Source: Saccopteryx bilineata
Lineage: Eukaryota; Chordata; Mammalia; Chiroptera; Emballonuridae
Assembly (NCBI RefSeq): GCF_036850765.1
Contig: NC_089491.1
Location: 188,211,520-188,275,519 of the forward strand
Direction: 5' to 3'
Length of the DNA: 64,000 nucleotides
The notes beneath the pieces were generated by a model. It was not told the DNA's origin, searched no databases, and saw only the letters and a list, made by a program, of their open reading frames with translations. This document shows positions 23,466 to 34,934 of the stretch, in pieces (position 1 is the stretch's first letter; each line of letters starts with the position of its first letter). Position numbers and translations under genes: made by a program.

Positions 23466-23532
23466 CAGGGGCTCGTTGTAAACAGAACAAAGGAGAAAAA
23501 GAATATAGCAAAAGAGGATGGTAGCTTTAAAA

Positions 23533-26500
23533 AATAAAATGGCAATAAACAGCTACATATCAATAATAACCTTAAATGTAAATGGATTAAATGATCCAAT
23601 AAAAAGACATAGAGTAGCTGTGTGGAAAAGAAAACAGGATCCATACATATGTGAACTACAAGAGACACACCTTAAAATAAAAGATGCATATAAACTAAAA
23701 GTAAAAAGTTGGAAAAAAATATTCCATGCAAATGAAAATGAAAAAAATAGCTGGGGTAGCAATACTTATATCTGACAAAATAGACTTTAAAATAAAGGCT
23801 ATAGTAAGAGATAAAGACAGTCACCACATAATGATAAAGGGATTAATCCAACAGAAAGATATAATCATTATAAATAGCTATGCACCTAATATAGGAGCAC
23901 CTAAATATATAAAGCAGACTTTGATGAATAAAAAGGGCGAGATCAACAGCAATACTATAATAGTATGGGATTTTAATACCCCACTAACATCACTAGATAG
24001 ATCCTCAAGAAAGAAAATTAAAGAAACAGTAGACTTAAAGGACACACTAGAACAACAGGATTTAATAGATATCTTTAGAACCTTTCACCTTAAAGCAGCA
24101 GATTATACATTCTTTTCAAGTGCTCATGGTACATTCTTTAGGATAGACCATATGTTAGGGCACAAAAGGGGTTGCAACAAATTTAAGAAGACTGAAATCA
24201 TATCAAGCACCCTCTATGTTCACAATATCATGAAACTAGAAATCAACCACAACAGAAAAACTGAAAAATACTCAAACACTTGGAAGCTAAATAGCATGCT
24301 ATTAAATAACAAATGGGTTAACAATGAGATCAAAGAAGAAATAAAAAATATTCCTAGAAATGAATGATAGTGAGCTTACAAAAACTCAAAATTTATCGGA
24401 CTGAGCAAAAGCAGTACTCAAAGGGAAGTTCATAGCATTACAGGCACACCTTAAGAAGCTAGAAAAAGCTCAAATAAATTACTTAACCCTGCATCTAAAA
24501 TAACTAGAAAAAGAACAGCAAGTAAAGCCAAGAGGTAGTAGAAGGAAGAAAAAAATAAAGATCAGAGTGGAAATAAATGACATAGAGGTTAAAATAAAAT
24601 AAAATAAAATTAATGAACCCAAGAGCTGGCTTTTTTCCAAAAGGAAAACAAAATCAATGAATCTTTAACCAGACTCACCAAAAAAACCCCACAAAAAACA
24701 AAAACAGAGAGGACTCAAATAAAATTAGAAATGAGAGTGGAGAAATAAAAACTGACACAGCAAAAATACAAAGGATTGTAAGAAAATACTATAAAGAACT
24801 GTATGCCAAAAAATTAGACAACCTAGGTGAAATGGACAAATTCCATGAAACATAAAATTTGTCAAAAATCAATCTGAAAGAATCAGAAAACCTAAACAGA
24901 ACAATTACAACAAATGAGATTGAAACAGTTATCAAAAAACTCCCAACAAAAAAAAGCCCTGGGCTAGATGGCTTCACAAGTGAATTCTACCAAATAGTCA
25001 AAGAAGAACTAACTCCTATTCTTCTCAAGCTATTTCAAAAAATTCAAGAGGAAGGAAGACTTCCAAGCTCCTTTCATGAGGCAAGCATAATTCTGATTCC
25101 AAAACTAGGCAAAGACAACACAAAGAAAGAAAATTATAAGCCAATATCCCTGATGAATTTAGATGCTAAAATCCTCAACAAAATATTAGCAAACTGGATC
25201 CCGCAATACATGAAAAAAATCATACATCATGATCAAATGGGATTTAGTCTGGAGAGGCAAGGCTGGTACAATATTTGCAAATCAATCGATGTGATTTATC
25301 ACATAAACAAAAGGAAGGATAAGAACTACATTATAATTTTAATAGATGCAGAAAAAGCATTTGATAAAATTCAGCACCCATTCATGATCAAAACACTCAG
25401 CAAAGTGGGAATACAAGGAACATATCTCAACATGATAAAAGCTATCTATGACAAACCCACAGCCAACATCATACTCAATGGGCAAAAATTAAAAGTAATT
25501 CCCTTAAGATCAGGAACAAAGCAGGGGTGCCCCCTTTTACCATTCTTATTCAAAATAATACTGGAAGTCCTAGCTACAGCAATCAGACAAGAAGAAGAAA
25601 TAAAAGGCATCCAAATTGGAAAAGAAGTAAAACTATTTGCAGATGATATGATACTGCATATAGAAAACCTATAAGTCTCAGTCAAAACACTACTGGACCT
25701 GATAAATAAATTTAGCAAGGTGGTAGGGTATAAAATACTTAGAAATCAGAGGCATTTTAGTACACCAACAATAAATTGTCAAAAAGAGAAATTAAGGAAA
25801 CAGTCCCCTTCACTATTGCAACAAAAGAAATAAAGTATCTAGGAGTAAATTTAACCAAGGAGATTAAAGACTTGTACTGAAAAATTATAAAACATTGATA
25901 AAAGAAATCAAGGAAGATACAAACAAGTGGAAGCATATCCCGTGCTCATAGTTAGGAAGAATAAACATCATCAAAATGTCTATATTTCCCAAAGCGATTT
26001 ATAAATTCCATGCAATACCAATTAAAATACCAATGACATACTTCAAAGATATAGAACACATACTCCAAAAATTTATATGGAACCAAAAAAGAACACGAAC
26101 AGCCTCAGCAATCTTGAAAAAAAGAGAATAAAATGGAAGGTATCACACTTCCTGATATCAAGTTATACTACAAGGCCATTGTACTCAAAACAGCTTGGTA
26201 CTGGTATAAGAACAGGCATATAGATCAATGGAACAGAACAGAGAACCCAGAAATAAACCCACACCTTTATGGACAATTGATATTTGACAAAGGAGGTAAG
26301 AGCATACAGTGGAGTAAAGACAGTCTCTTTAACAAATGGTGTTGGAAAAATTGGACAGCTACCTCCAAAAAAATGAAACTAGACCACCAACTTACACCCG
26401 TCACAAAAATAAACTCAAAATGGATAAAAGACTTATATGTAAGCCATAAAACCATAAGCATCTTAGAAGAAAACATAGGCAGTAAAGTCTCTGACATCTC

Positions 26501-27011
26501 TCTCAGCAATATTTGCTGACTTATCTCCATGGGAAAATAAAAGACAGGATAAACAAATGGAAATATATCAAACTAAAAAGATTTTGCACAGCTTAAGACA
26601 ATATGAACAGAATAAAAATAAAACCACACAATGGGAGAACATATTCGTCAATACATCTGATAAGAGGTTAATAATCAAAATTTATAAAGAACTTGTAAAA
26701 CTCAAAACCAGGAAGATAAACAATCCAGTCAAAAATGGGCAAAAAAAAAAAAAAAATGAATAGACACTGCTCCAAAGAGGACATACAGATGGCCAATAGA
26801 TGAAAAAATGTTCAACATCACTAGTCAATAGAGAAGTTAAAATTAATACCACAATGAGATATCACCTCACACTACTCAGAATGGCATTCATCAACAAAAC
26901 AACACAGAATAAGTGCTGGCGAGGATGTGGAGAAAAGGGAACCCTCCTGCACTGCTGATGGGAATGCAGACTGGTGTAGCCACTGTGGAAAACAGTATGG
27001 AGATTCCTCAG
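23533..27011 (+). pseudogene. L1 ORF2, 5' portion of a split element
   Basis: ORF2 in several frames. The endonuclease starts SYISIITLNVNGLNDPIKRH (about 23,545) and reaches the SSAHGTFFRIDHMLGHK region at 24,118-24,168. The linker carries stops near 24,370-24,850. The RT lies at 24,859-25,674 with [14 protein letters not shown] and FADDMILH. C-terminal fragments lie at 26,133-26,519. The sequence stops abruptly at GAGATTCCTCA (27,011), where LTR sequence of the minus-strand ERV begins. It resumes 13 kb away at about 40,170. Frameshifts and stops preclude function. Confidence 0.85.
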
Positions 27012-27376
27012 AAAGATAACCTGCTTTTCCCATGAAGGGCAAGGGATCAGGAAGGCTCCTGCAATGGTGATAGCAAGAACTGAGAGAGAGCAAGCTCTGG
27101 ATCTGCCCTACTTTATAGTCTAGAAATCAAAACCTTTAATCCAATATACAAACAAGGAAGTCTCTGATACAAAGTCAAATATCTGAAGCATAATGGGATT
27201 TCTCTTAAGAGTGCACCACCCACATCATGCAACAGTCAAGCATGTGGGGAAGCTTAGTCTTAAAACTAAGCCTCAGGCTACAAAGACCCGGCCTGCTTAC
27301 AGCCTGTCCCCCACACACAATGCAAACTATAAGTGAGAAAACATATATATCACTTTACAAACTTATTTGACCAACA
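27012..27376 (-). repeat. Truncated 3' LTR of the minus-strand ERV-L-like provirus
   Basis: The minus strand starts TGTTGGTCAAATAAGTTTG at 27,376 and runs with the same U3 as the LTR at 51,105. It breaks off at 27,012, so roughly the last 150-180 bp of R/U5 are missing at the L1 junction. The polypurine tract (GAGCAAAAGGGTTGGAA, 27,377-27,393) precedes it, which fixes it as the 3' LTR. Confidence 0.8.
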
Positions 27377-27393
27377 TTCCAACCCTTTTGCTC

Positions 27394-30296
27394 GCTTTAC
27401 AATCTAAACCACAGGTATCTTCCATGATGGTCACTGTGCAAGGTGTGGGGTGCATTGCATAAACAGAAACAGTACCAACTACAGCAATAGGATTAACAAA
27501 TCAAAAGCTATGGGTAAAATGAGAGAGCTGTCAGCAGCACCAAGAGAGACAAATCTTTTCCCTCTGGCAAAATACAGGCCAGAGTTTTGTCTGCAGTCAG
27601 CACCTTAGCTGGTACTAGAAGTCTCCATGAGTGAGCATACCAAACCTTATTGGCCAATATGCCAGCATCTGCTGGTTCTAGTTGTAGTAAAATAGGAGAA
27701 CTCATTATTGGCCATAAAGAAATTACAAAGGTGCCCTTCATAATGCTGTCCCCCTGAGCACTCAAGGGGTAATACACTTCTACCTTAGGTGGCCAGGTGC
27801 TGGTTACCCAAGGAGTTAACTGGAGGTCCACTTCTAGCCCCTTTCCCCATGGTGCCAACAAGCCCACCCATCTCAGATGGGGGGGCTGTATGGTCTTGGG
27901 ACAAGTCCATCGAAGCCGTTGACCTTTAAGAAGGGCTGTTGGGGCAGGCAAGAGCACATTGCCCTGCTGTCCAAAACCTGGCTGACTAAAATGTCCTTGG
28001 TGCGTATCTGCAACTGAATGGGGGCAGCTGCCCAGTGCAGGAGGGCCTCTTCTGGAGCTGGGCTCCCCAGTCGAGGTCTCTCATTTAAAATCCGGAGTAC
28101 TGTCCATAAGCGGCATGTCCATCCAGTAAGGGAGCCGGTTTCCCCCTCCTATCACAGTTCCTGCTTTAAGAGTCCATTATACCACTCAGTGATACCAGCA
28201 GCCTGGGGGTGGTAGGGGACATGGCACTTCCAGCCCACCCCCAGCTCTTGAGCCCATTGCCTCACCATTGAACTAGTGAAGTGGGTGCCATTGTCACTTT
28301 CAAGGACCAGCAGTCACCCATATGCAGCACTCAGGTGGTCCAGAGCCTATATGATTGCCCTCTGGTCAGGGTTATGGGCAGGGTAAGCAGCAAGCAGACC
28401 ATTGGCAGTATCTACACAAGTGACTGCATACTGGTACCCTTCTGACTTTGGTAAGGTTCCAATGATGTCTATCTGCCATCATGTCAATGAAACATGGGTC
28501 TGTCCAGGTGACACCAGTGGTCTCCGATGGTGCTCCTTGGAACATACTGCACAATACTCACAGGCTGAGTACCTCTGCCTAGGACACAGGCAAGTTCCTC
28601 GCCTTAACCGTAGCCCACACAGTTTTCTGTCCTGCATGGAGCAGGAGCTGGTGGAGCCACTGCGCCACATCACCTGTAGGTGCAGTCTCCAAGCATTGCA
28701 CCCTTGCCCATGTATCTGCCTCATCATTCCCAGGATGGGCTAGAGGGGCATGCCCCATGACATATACTGTCACCTGCTTCTGGTGTCCTATTTCCCATAA
28801 GTCCTGCCACATGGCCTGACCCCATAGTGGATGGTGTATTACCATCCACTGGTTAATGTGCCAAGTAGCAATCCAAAGGGTCAGTCCATGACAGACAGCC
28901 CAGCTGTCAGTACAGGTCACCAGAGGTGAAGGTTCAGTATGAACAACTAGACAAACAGCTCTTAATTTCACCCATCGGCTGCTTTGGCCTGTACCCATGT
29001 CGATCCAAATAGTCTCAGTGGCTGGTTGGAAGGCTATGGCCATCTATTTGGCATGTTGGCCCCTGCTGGAACCATCAGTGTACCAGGCATCCTCAGGGAT
29101 GGGCACCCGCCCCTCCTGGTAGGGGCTGACTTCAGGTTCTGCCTCCTGAGCCCCAGCTTCACCAGACTATAAGGTCGCATAGGTGTCTGGACCCAAGACT
29201 TCCTGCAGTTCTGCCCTCAATGGGCTGGTGCTAAGAGCACAGAGTTGTTGCAGGTAGGCACCTCACTTGGCCAGGGTGGACATTTGGGCCATACCACTAC
29301 GTGGTTTTGTTGCCCAATCTCTCACACATCCTGCAATAGGGTATGTTGTCTTGACTGTAACTGGTGTTGTGGTCGTAATACTCTCAGTGGCTAGGAGGGT
29401 AGCATACATAGCTGACAGCTGCTTCTTCACTAATGAGTAATGAATTTCAGCACCTTTCCACAATTGGGTCCAAAACCCAATAGGTTGCCGTAGGCGCTCT
29501 GTCCATTGCCACAAGCCCCATCCAAACCCCTCAGAGGTTACATGAACATTCAGCTCACAGGGCCTGGCAGGATCAAACACATTCAAGGCCTTTGCCACCT
29601 TGACAGCTCTCTTAGCTGCTGCAAATGAACATTGCGCTTGCTCAGTCCAATCCCAACGAACCCCCTTCCGTATAAGGTTGTACAAGGGGCGTAATAACTG
29701 AGCCAAATGGGGTATAAATGCTCACCAATACCCCAACAAACCTAAGAATTTCTGTAATTGTTTTGCCGTAGTGGGCACGGGGTATGATTGGATCTTATCT
29801 ATAACTGTGTCAGGGATAACTTTTGTCTTACCCGACCAGACAACTCCTAAGAATTTAACAGATAACCCAGGTTCTTATAATTTGTTCTTGTTGACTGCCC
29901 AGCCACTTGCTTTCAAATGGGATAGCAGGGTAGGGACTGCTTGCTCCAATTCTGAAAGAGAATCACTAGTTAGCATAATATCATCAATATAATGGTACCT
30001 GAGAACTACCTCTGGCTGTTTCCATTTAGCCAGGTCAGCAGCCACCAGCCCATGGCACAAGGTGGGGCTATGCAAATAGCCCTGGGGTAACACTGTAAAG
30101 GTCCATTGTCTCCCTTCCCAACTGAAGGCAAATTGGTCTTAACTCTCTGCAGCTATATCAATAGAGAAAAAAAGCATTGGCCAAGTCTGCCACAAAGTGG
30201 TATGTCCCCAACTCATGGCTTAGCCGATCTATCATGTTAGCTATCAAGGGAACAGCAGCGTGCAAAGGGGGAACAACTTTATTAAGTTCTCTGTTG
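27394..30296 (-). pseudogene. pol: ERV-L-like pol, RT to integrase, decayed copy
   Basis: Minus-strand pol corresponds to residues about 190-1121 of the intact pol at 58,602-61,967. The RT shows YHYIDDIMLTS (29,875-30,093). RNase H shows TDSWAVCHGL. Integrase segments lie at 28,372-28,727, and the post-integrase C-terminal segment at 27,508-27,957 (LSFYP end). Stops and indels break it into at least six frames, so no function is possible. The upstream protease part lies at 37,267-37,647, separated by the inserted gammaretrovirus-like provirus. About 190 bp of pol at the split point are absent from both sides. Confidence 0.85.
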
Positions 30297-30787
30297 TCCC
30301 AGTAGAGCCCAAGCTCTAGGTCGATCAGGCATCCCTGATTCGACTTCCCCATGCAGTGGGACACTCCTGCTTATTAGCAGGGCTGGCAGCCTCTTCGATA
30401 CTACTCTTGAGGCGGCTATGAGGATGCTATTGTTAAATGCCACTGGAGGAAAGACATGACCGATACACAAATTAGTTGTAATAATCGCACAGGCAATTTA
30501 TTACTCACAAATCCTTTTGGCGTGCCTGGGTATAGCTTAAGGGGGCCATTGGTGTGCTCCTCTTGGCTGACTTTGGTCAGAGCTCAGAGTGGCATGGAGA
30601 CAGTCCACACCAACGTTGGAGTCTGGGCGACTACTGCAGCAGGGGGCCCCTCAGCTTTAGTACCTTTTCTGGCCAACGCCTTCTAATAGGTGTCAATCGA
30701 CAGGATTATCACCTCAAACTACATTTTTGGGAGTTTCTCATAGGGAACCCCCTTTATGTGATTCTACTGAAATGTTTACATTAAACC
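30297..30787 (-). repeat. LTR-like fragment of unknown family
   Basis: On the minus strand this runs from TGTAAACATTTCAGTAG to GGGACAACA and contains AATAAA (AGTAATAAATTGCCTGTG), giving LTR-like TG...CA ends and a polyadenylation signal. It matches neither the ERV-L-like LTR nor the gammaretroviral LTR. No target duplication is found, so the boundaries are tentative. Confidence 0.35.
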
Positions 30788-30904
30788 ACTTTTTAAGATG
30801 TTCTTATTTTCATTAATTTACAAAGTTAATGTAAATAACACCAAGCCACTTCTTATCTATGTATAACTTCACACACACATACTAACTGGGCTCTGCTTGT
30901 AAGT
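30788..30904. other. Unassigned AT-rich 117-bp segment
   Basis: It lies between the LTR-like fragment and the remnant 5' LTR of the gammaretroviral element. It matches nothing else in the window. Confidence 0.3.
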
Positions 30905-31032
30905 CATCTCCCTGTGAGTATGGTGTCTCAGGACACTGGGGAGTTCACCCCTGCGCAGGTTAAACTTGGCCAATAAAGTACGATCTAAGCTCCTGAAAGT
31001 CTCTGATTGTTCTCGTACCCGGTGGATCCAAT
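30905..31032 (+). repeat. Truncated 5' LTR (R/U5) of the gammaretrovirus-like ERV
   Basis: It matches 37,135-37,264 of the 3' LTR, including CCCTGTGAGTATGGTGTCTC and the polyadenylation signal in GGCCAATAAAGTA. The U3 part of the LTR is missing; the match begins at CATCTCCCTG. The copy therefore has no 5' promoter. Confidence 0.85.
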
Positions 31033-31036
31033 ATTT

Positions 31037-31054
31037 TGGGGGCTCGTCCGGGAT
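31037..31054 (+). promoter_or_regulatory. Primer-binding site, tRNA-Pro type
   Basis: TGGGGGCTCGTCCGGGAT is the classic primer site complementary to the 3' end of tRNA-Pro used by gammaretroviruses. It lies a few bases after the 5' LTR. Confidence 0.95.
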
Positions 31055-31426
31055 TCTCCCTTGGCGGAGTTTTGGGTCGGAGACCGGAGGGACAGCAGTT
31101 CAAACAGCTCAAGCAGGGTAAATATTCACAGAAGATCCACATTTGGGTTGGCTTTTGAGCTCTAGAGCGCACATTCCTGAGGTGGTAAGTGGGACGCTGC
31201 CGGTAACTCACCCAGGGCTTTCAGAGGCGGGACGCCGCTCTCTGAAATTTGGATATTTGGATTTGTTAACTCTAGGAGTGACCAGTCACATTAGGAATCC
31301 TTTTTGCGCTGCGCTGCATTTTGTCTGAGCTTGAATGACTGAGTTGAGTGTGAGAGAAACAAGTGTGTTCCCTGTGTTAATAGTGTCGCCTGTATCCTAC
31401 CCTTTCTTATTCCTGAGTCATCTAGG

Positions 31427-32671
31427 ATGGGACAACAGGAGTCTGTGCCGGGATCCCCGCTTGAATGCCTGTTGAAGAATTTTTCTGATTTCCAGAAGAG
31501 GGCTCAGGGGTACGGAGGTCCGCCTTGGAGTCCAGGTTTCCTCCGAACCTTGAGCCAGCTGGATTGGCCTGCGTTTAATGTAGGACGGCCCACAGAGGGC
31601 ACTTTTCACCTTACAACTTTATTTTCTGTTAGAGCCATTGTCTATAGAGCACCCCACCCAGACCAATACCTGTATATAGATGTGTGGGTAGATATAGCCA
31701 CCGAGAGGCCTAGGTACATCAGAAAGTGTCTGAAGGACAGCCAGCGAGGCAGGCAAGCAGTTTGTTTCACTATGGGGGATAAGAAAGTTGGGAGGGTCAA
31801 AGAAAAGGAAAAGGGAGAAGCCCATTCCCCGACACAGCCTGGTTAACTGTCCAGACTTTACCCTGTTTTGCCTGGACCGCCGGAGGACCACCTAGACCCG
31901 GTGAATTCCCCTCCACCCTATCAGTGGCAGGAGAAACCAGATTCCTCGCAGCAGGACCCGCTCCTGAGTCCGCCCCACACCTGAGGAGGGGCAGTCTATG
32001 GGTGTGGGAGGCATGGTCATTCCTTCTTGGGCAGGGAACACGGCCGTTTTCCCTCCTTCGGCAGAGGGCCCGGCCATTTTCCCTTTTTTGGCAGGGGGCG
32101 TGGCCTCCTTCGGCAGAGGGCACAGTCATTTTCCCTTTTTCAGCAGGGGGTGTGGCCATTTCTCTGGCAGGGGGCACGGCCGTTTTCCCTCCTTCAGCAG
32201 AGGGCATGGCCGTTTTTCCTCCTTCAGTGGGGGGGGCGTGGCCATTTTTTCTTCTTCAGCGGGAGGCGCGGATATGTCTCCTTCGGGGGGAGGGGCAGCC
32301 ATCTTGCCCCTCCGGGAGGCGCCGCCAGCACCAGATGCTGGTCCACGGGCGCCTCCTCGCCTCATCTATGTGCCTTTTTTCCACCAGTGATTTATACAAT
32401 TGGAAGCATCAGAATCCCCCATTTTCCAAGAAACCTCAGGGACTAATATCTCTCCTTGAGACCATTTTTAGGACCCATCAGCCTACGTGGGACGATTGTC
32501 AGCAGATTTTACAAACCCTCTTCACTTCTGAAGAAAGGGATAGAGTAATGAGAGAAGCTGCTAAGGCGGTATTGGGGGAGGAAAAGGAAACTCGGGAGGG
32601 AAGAAAGGAGGTAGAAGACGTTCTCCCATCTCAACTTCCTACCTGGGACCCTAATACCACAGAGGGAAAGG
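31427..32671 (+). pseudogene. gag: Gammaretrovirus-like gag, frameshifted and 3' deleted
   Basis: Matrix begins with MGQ at 31,427, giving the N-terminal glycine used for myristoylation, and runs 139 codons to a stop at 31,846. Reading resumes in another frame (31,924 onward) through a repeated proline/glycine-rich spacer. The capsid N-terminal region follows at about 32,380-32,670, with a recognisable PTWDDCQQ motif and a basic/acidic EER segment. The rest of capsid and nucleocapsid is missing: the frame passes directly into RNase H sequence near 32,672. Gag is the virion structural protein; this copy cannot make one. Confidence 0.8.
32017..32310 (+). repeat. Degenerate minisatellite within gag
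   Basis: About eight or nine imperfect copies of a 30-35 bp unit built on TTTTCCCTCCTTCGGCAGAG and GGCNNGGCC, in the spacer between matrix and capsid. In one frame it encodes repeated FPPSAEG/WPFF-like words. Confidence 0.75.
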
Positions 32672-34805
32672 ACATTAAGAGCCACAGTGAAATTCTTGCC
32701 CTCCTAAACGCCATTTGGCTACCTACCAAAGTTGCCATCATCCACTGCAGAGGGCACCAAAGAGGGGACTCTCCCATTGTAAAGGGTAATAACCTAGCAG
32801 ACTCAGCTGCAAGAGAGGCAGCCACTGGGCCACAAGAAAGCCTTTTACCATTATTGCCTAAGCCAACATTACCTCTGGATCCTAGATATTCCCCAGAAGA
32901 AGAGCAGGAAGGGATACAATTGAAGGGAAAGAGAAACCAGCAGGGATGGATAGAGCTTCCTGACTCCCGGCTCTATTTACCCCAGGGAATAGTAAGAGAA
33001 ATAGTAGGAGATATTCATACTAGCACTCACCTAGGGCAGAATAAGTTAGAACAACTTATCAGGAAGTATTATGTAGGGCCCAACATCAGGGATATTGTCC
33101 ACTCCATTGTCTCGAGGTGCAGTATCTGTGCCAGAGTAAATGCGCAGAATAAGAAGCTACCTTCCTTTGTGAGGTATTGGGGGAAAGCTCCGGGAGAACT
33201 GTGGGAAATAGATTTCACAGAAATGACCCCTGGGAAGTCAGGTTATAAGTATCTATTAGTATTAGTAGACACCTTCTCAGGATGGGTAGAAGCATTCCCC
33301 ACGCGAGGAGAGGCTGCTTCCACAGTTTGCAAAGTCTTATTAAGGGAAATCATACCTAGATATGGCATTCCCCTAGCCCTAGGGTCAGACAATGGACCTG
33401 CATTCATATCCAGGATATCTCAAGAATTAGCCACTAGGGTGTTGATAGTCCTATTTTCTGCTGCTTTGCTTAATATATAGTGTTTCCTTTAGCCCTCCTA
33501 CCTCAATGCCCCACTCATATTTCAGGCTGGGACCTACTCCTAATTTAGAGCTCTCTTTCCTCCTTTTGCCAACTTGTATTATGAATTTACCTTTGCCACC
33601 CAGCTTAGTGTATCCCAAGGTTCTCTTTACCATGGCACAGTCACAGAGCTCCAGGGAAAAGCAACCTGGTCTCAACTCTCCAGGCAGAGGAGAACAGAAG
33701 CTCCATATCCACGCATGCTGCAAATGGCTTTTTCCAGTCTACCTGAATCATTACCAGCTAGAAGCAGCAGTCATTGGGACTTGGACATGAGCTGCAAAGT
33801 ATAGAATGGTGACAATTCCAGTGCCATGCGGACTTTTCCTGTGGGGAACTTTCCTGGACTCCTGCTCCCTGTGACAGCTCCTAACAGACTGAACTGTGGT
33901 TGGGTTGCATTTTTCAGGGACTTGGCATGGTGATGGGGTCAACTTGGACTTGGTGAACATGTTAAGGACACTACTCTTTTATGGATTCTTGCTGTATTGC
34001 CAAGAGTTTGCTTAAAGGCTTTTAATCACTGTAAAAAAAAAAAATAGAGGACTGGATGAAGAAGATGGGGCACATATACACCATGGTATACTATTCAGCT
34101 AGGAGAAATGATGACATCGGATCACTTACAGTGGAATGGTGGAGCCTTGGTAGCATTGTGCGGGGTGAAATAAGCGAATCAGAAAAAAACGAACTGCAGG
34201 ATTCCATACATTGGTGGGACATAAAAGCGAGACTAAGAGGCATGGACAGGAGTGTGGTGGCTATGGGGGTGGGGGGAGGGAAGGAGGGAAAGGGGGAGGG
34301 GGAGGGGTACAGAGAGAACTGGATGGAGGGTGGCGGAGGATGATCTCTCTTCGGGTGATGGGTATGCAACAGAACTAAATGACAAGATAACCTGGAAATG
34401 TTTTCTTTGAATGTATGTACCCTGATTTATTGATGTCACCCCATTAAAATAAAAATTTATTTATAAAAAAAAAAAGAATTAGCCACTAAGTTAGGTATCA
34501 ATTGGAAATTGCATTGCATTTATAGGCCCCAAAGTTCGGGACAGGTAGAAAGAATGAACAGGACTCTGAAGGAAACTATAATTAAGCTGAGAGGGGAGAC
34601 CGGTGAAAACTGGGTTGAGCTCCTCCCTTTCGCCCTTTTTAGAACCAGATGTACCTCCTATCTCAATAAATGGACCCCTTACGAAATCTTATTTGGGCAA
34701 CCTGAGCCCCTTGTACCTCGATTGACCAGAGGGGAACTAGAGATTTCTAATCATAATTTCCTCAAGTCCTTGCAGGCCCTGCAACACATCAGAAGCGAGG
34801 TGTGA
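32672..34805 (+). pseudogene. pol: Gammaretrovirus-like pol remnant: RNase H end and integrase
   Basis: The C-terminal RNase H segment (HCRGHQRGDSPIVKGNNLAD) is joined in frame to capsid sequence. The integrase follows: a zinc-finger region with CSICARVNAQ, then the catalytic core with WEIDFTEM and GSDNGPAF (first two catalytic Asp). The gene is cut at 33,436 by a 1-kb retroposed insertion. It resumes at 34,489 with SSGQVERMNRTL (catalytic Glu) and continues to 34,805. Protease, RT and most of RNase H are deleted. The integrase would insert viral DNA; here it is disrupted. Confidence 0.85.
33437..34473 (+). mobile_element. Bipartite retrocopy: unknown 590-nt sequence with A run joined to an L1 3' end
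   Basis: It is enclosed by the 15-bp duplication AAGAATTAGCCACTA (33,422-33,436 and 34,474-34,488). The first part, to about 34,031, is not L1 and ends in about 12 A. The second part (34,044-34,473) is the L1 ORF2 3' end (HIYTMVYYSARRNDD-like), the G-rich 3'UTR and an A tail. Both were inserted as a unit. I do not recognise the 5' half; template switching during L1 reverse transcription would give this structure. Confidence 0.75.
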
Positions 34806-34934
34806 GCCCTCCAGAGATCAGCCCAATTGAATGCGAAACACAGCTCCTGACTACCGGAGCCACCGGAGCCTGGACAGTGGGTGTGGATTCTCAACCACAG
34901 ACAGGGCAACCTTGAGCCACGTTGGAATTGACCG

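Noticed and set aside
31797..32365. Several long overlapping frames on both strands in the gag repeat region
   Set aside because: The GC-rich minisatellite keeps many frames open; only the plus-strand frame leading into capsid sequence has family support.
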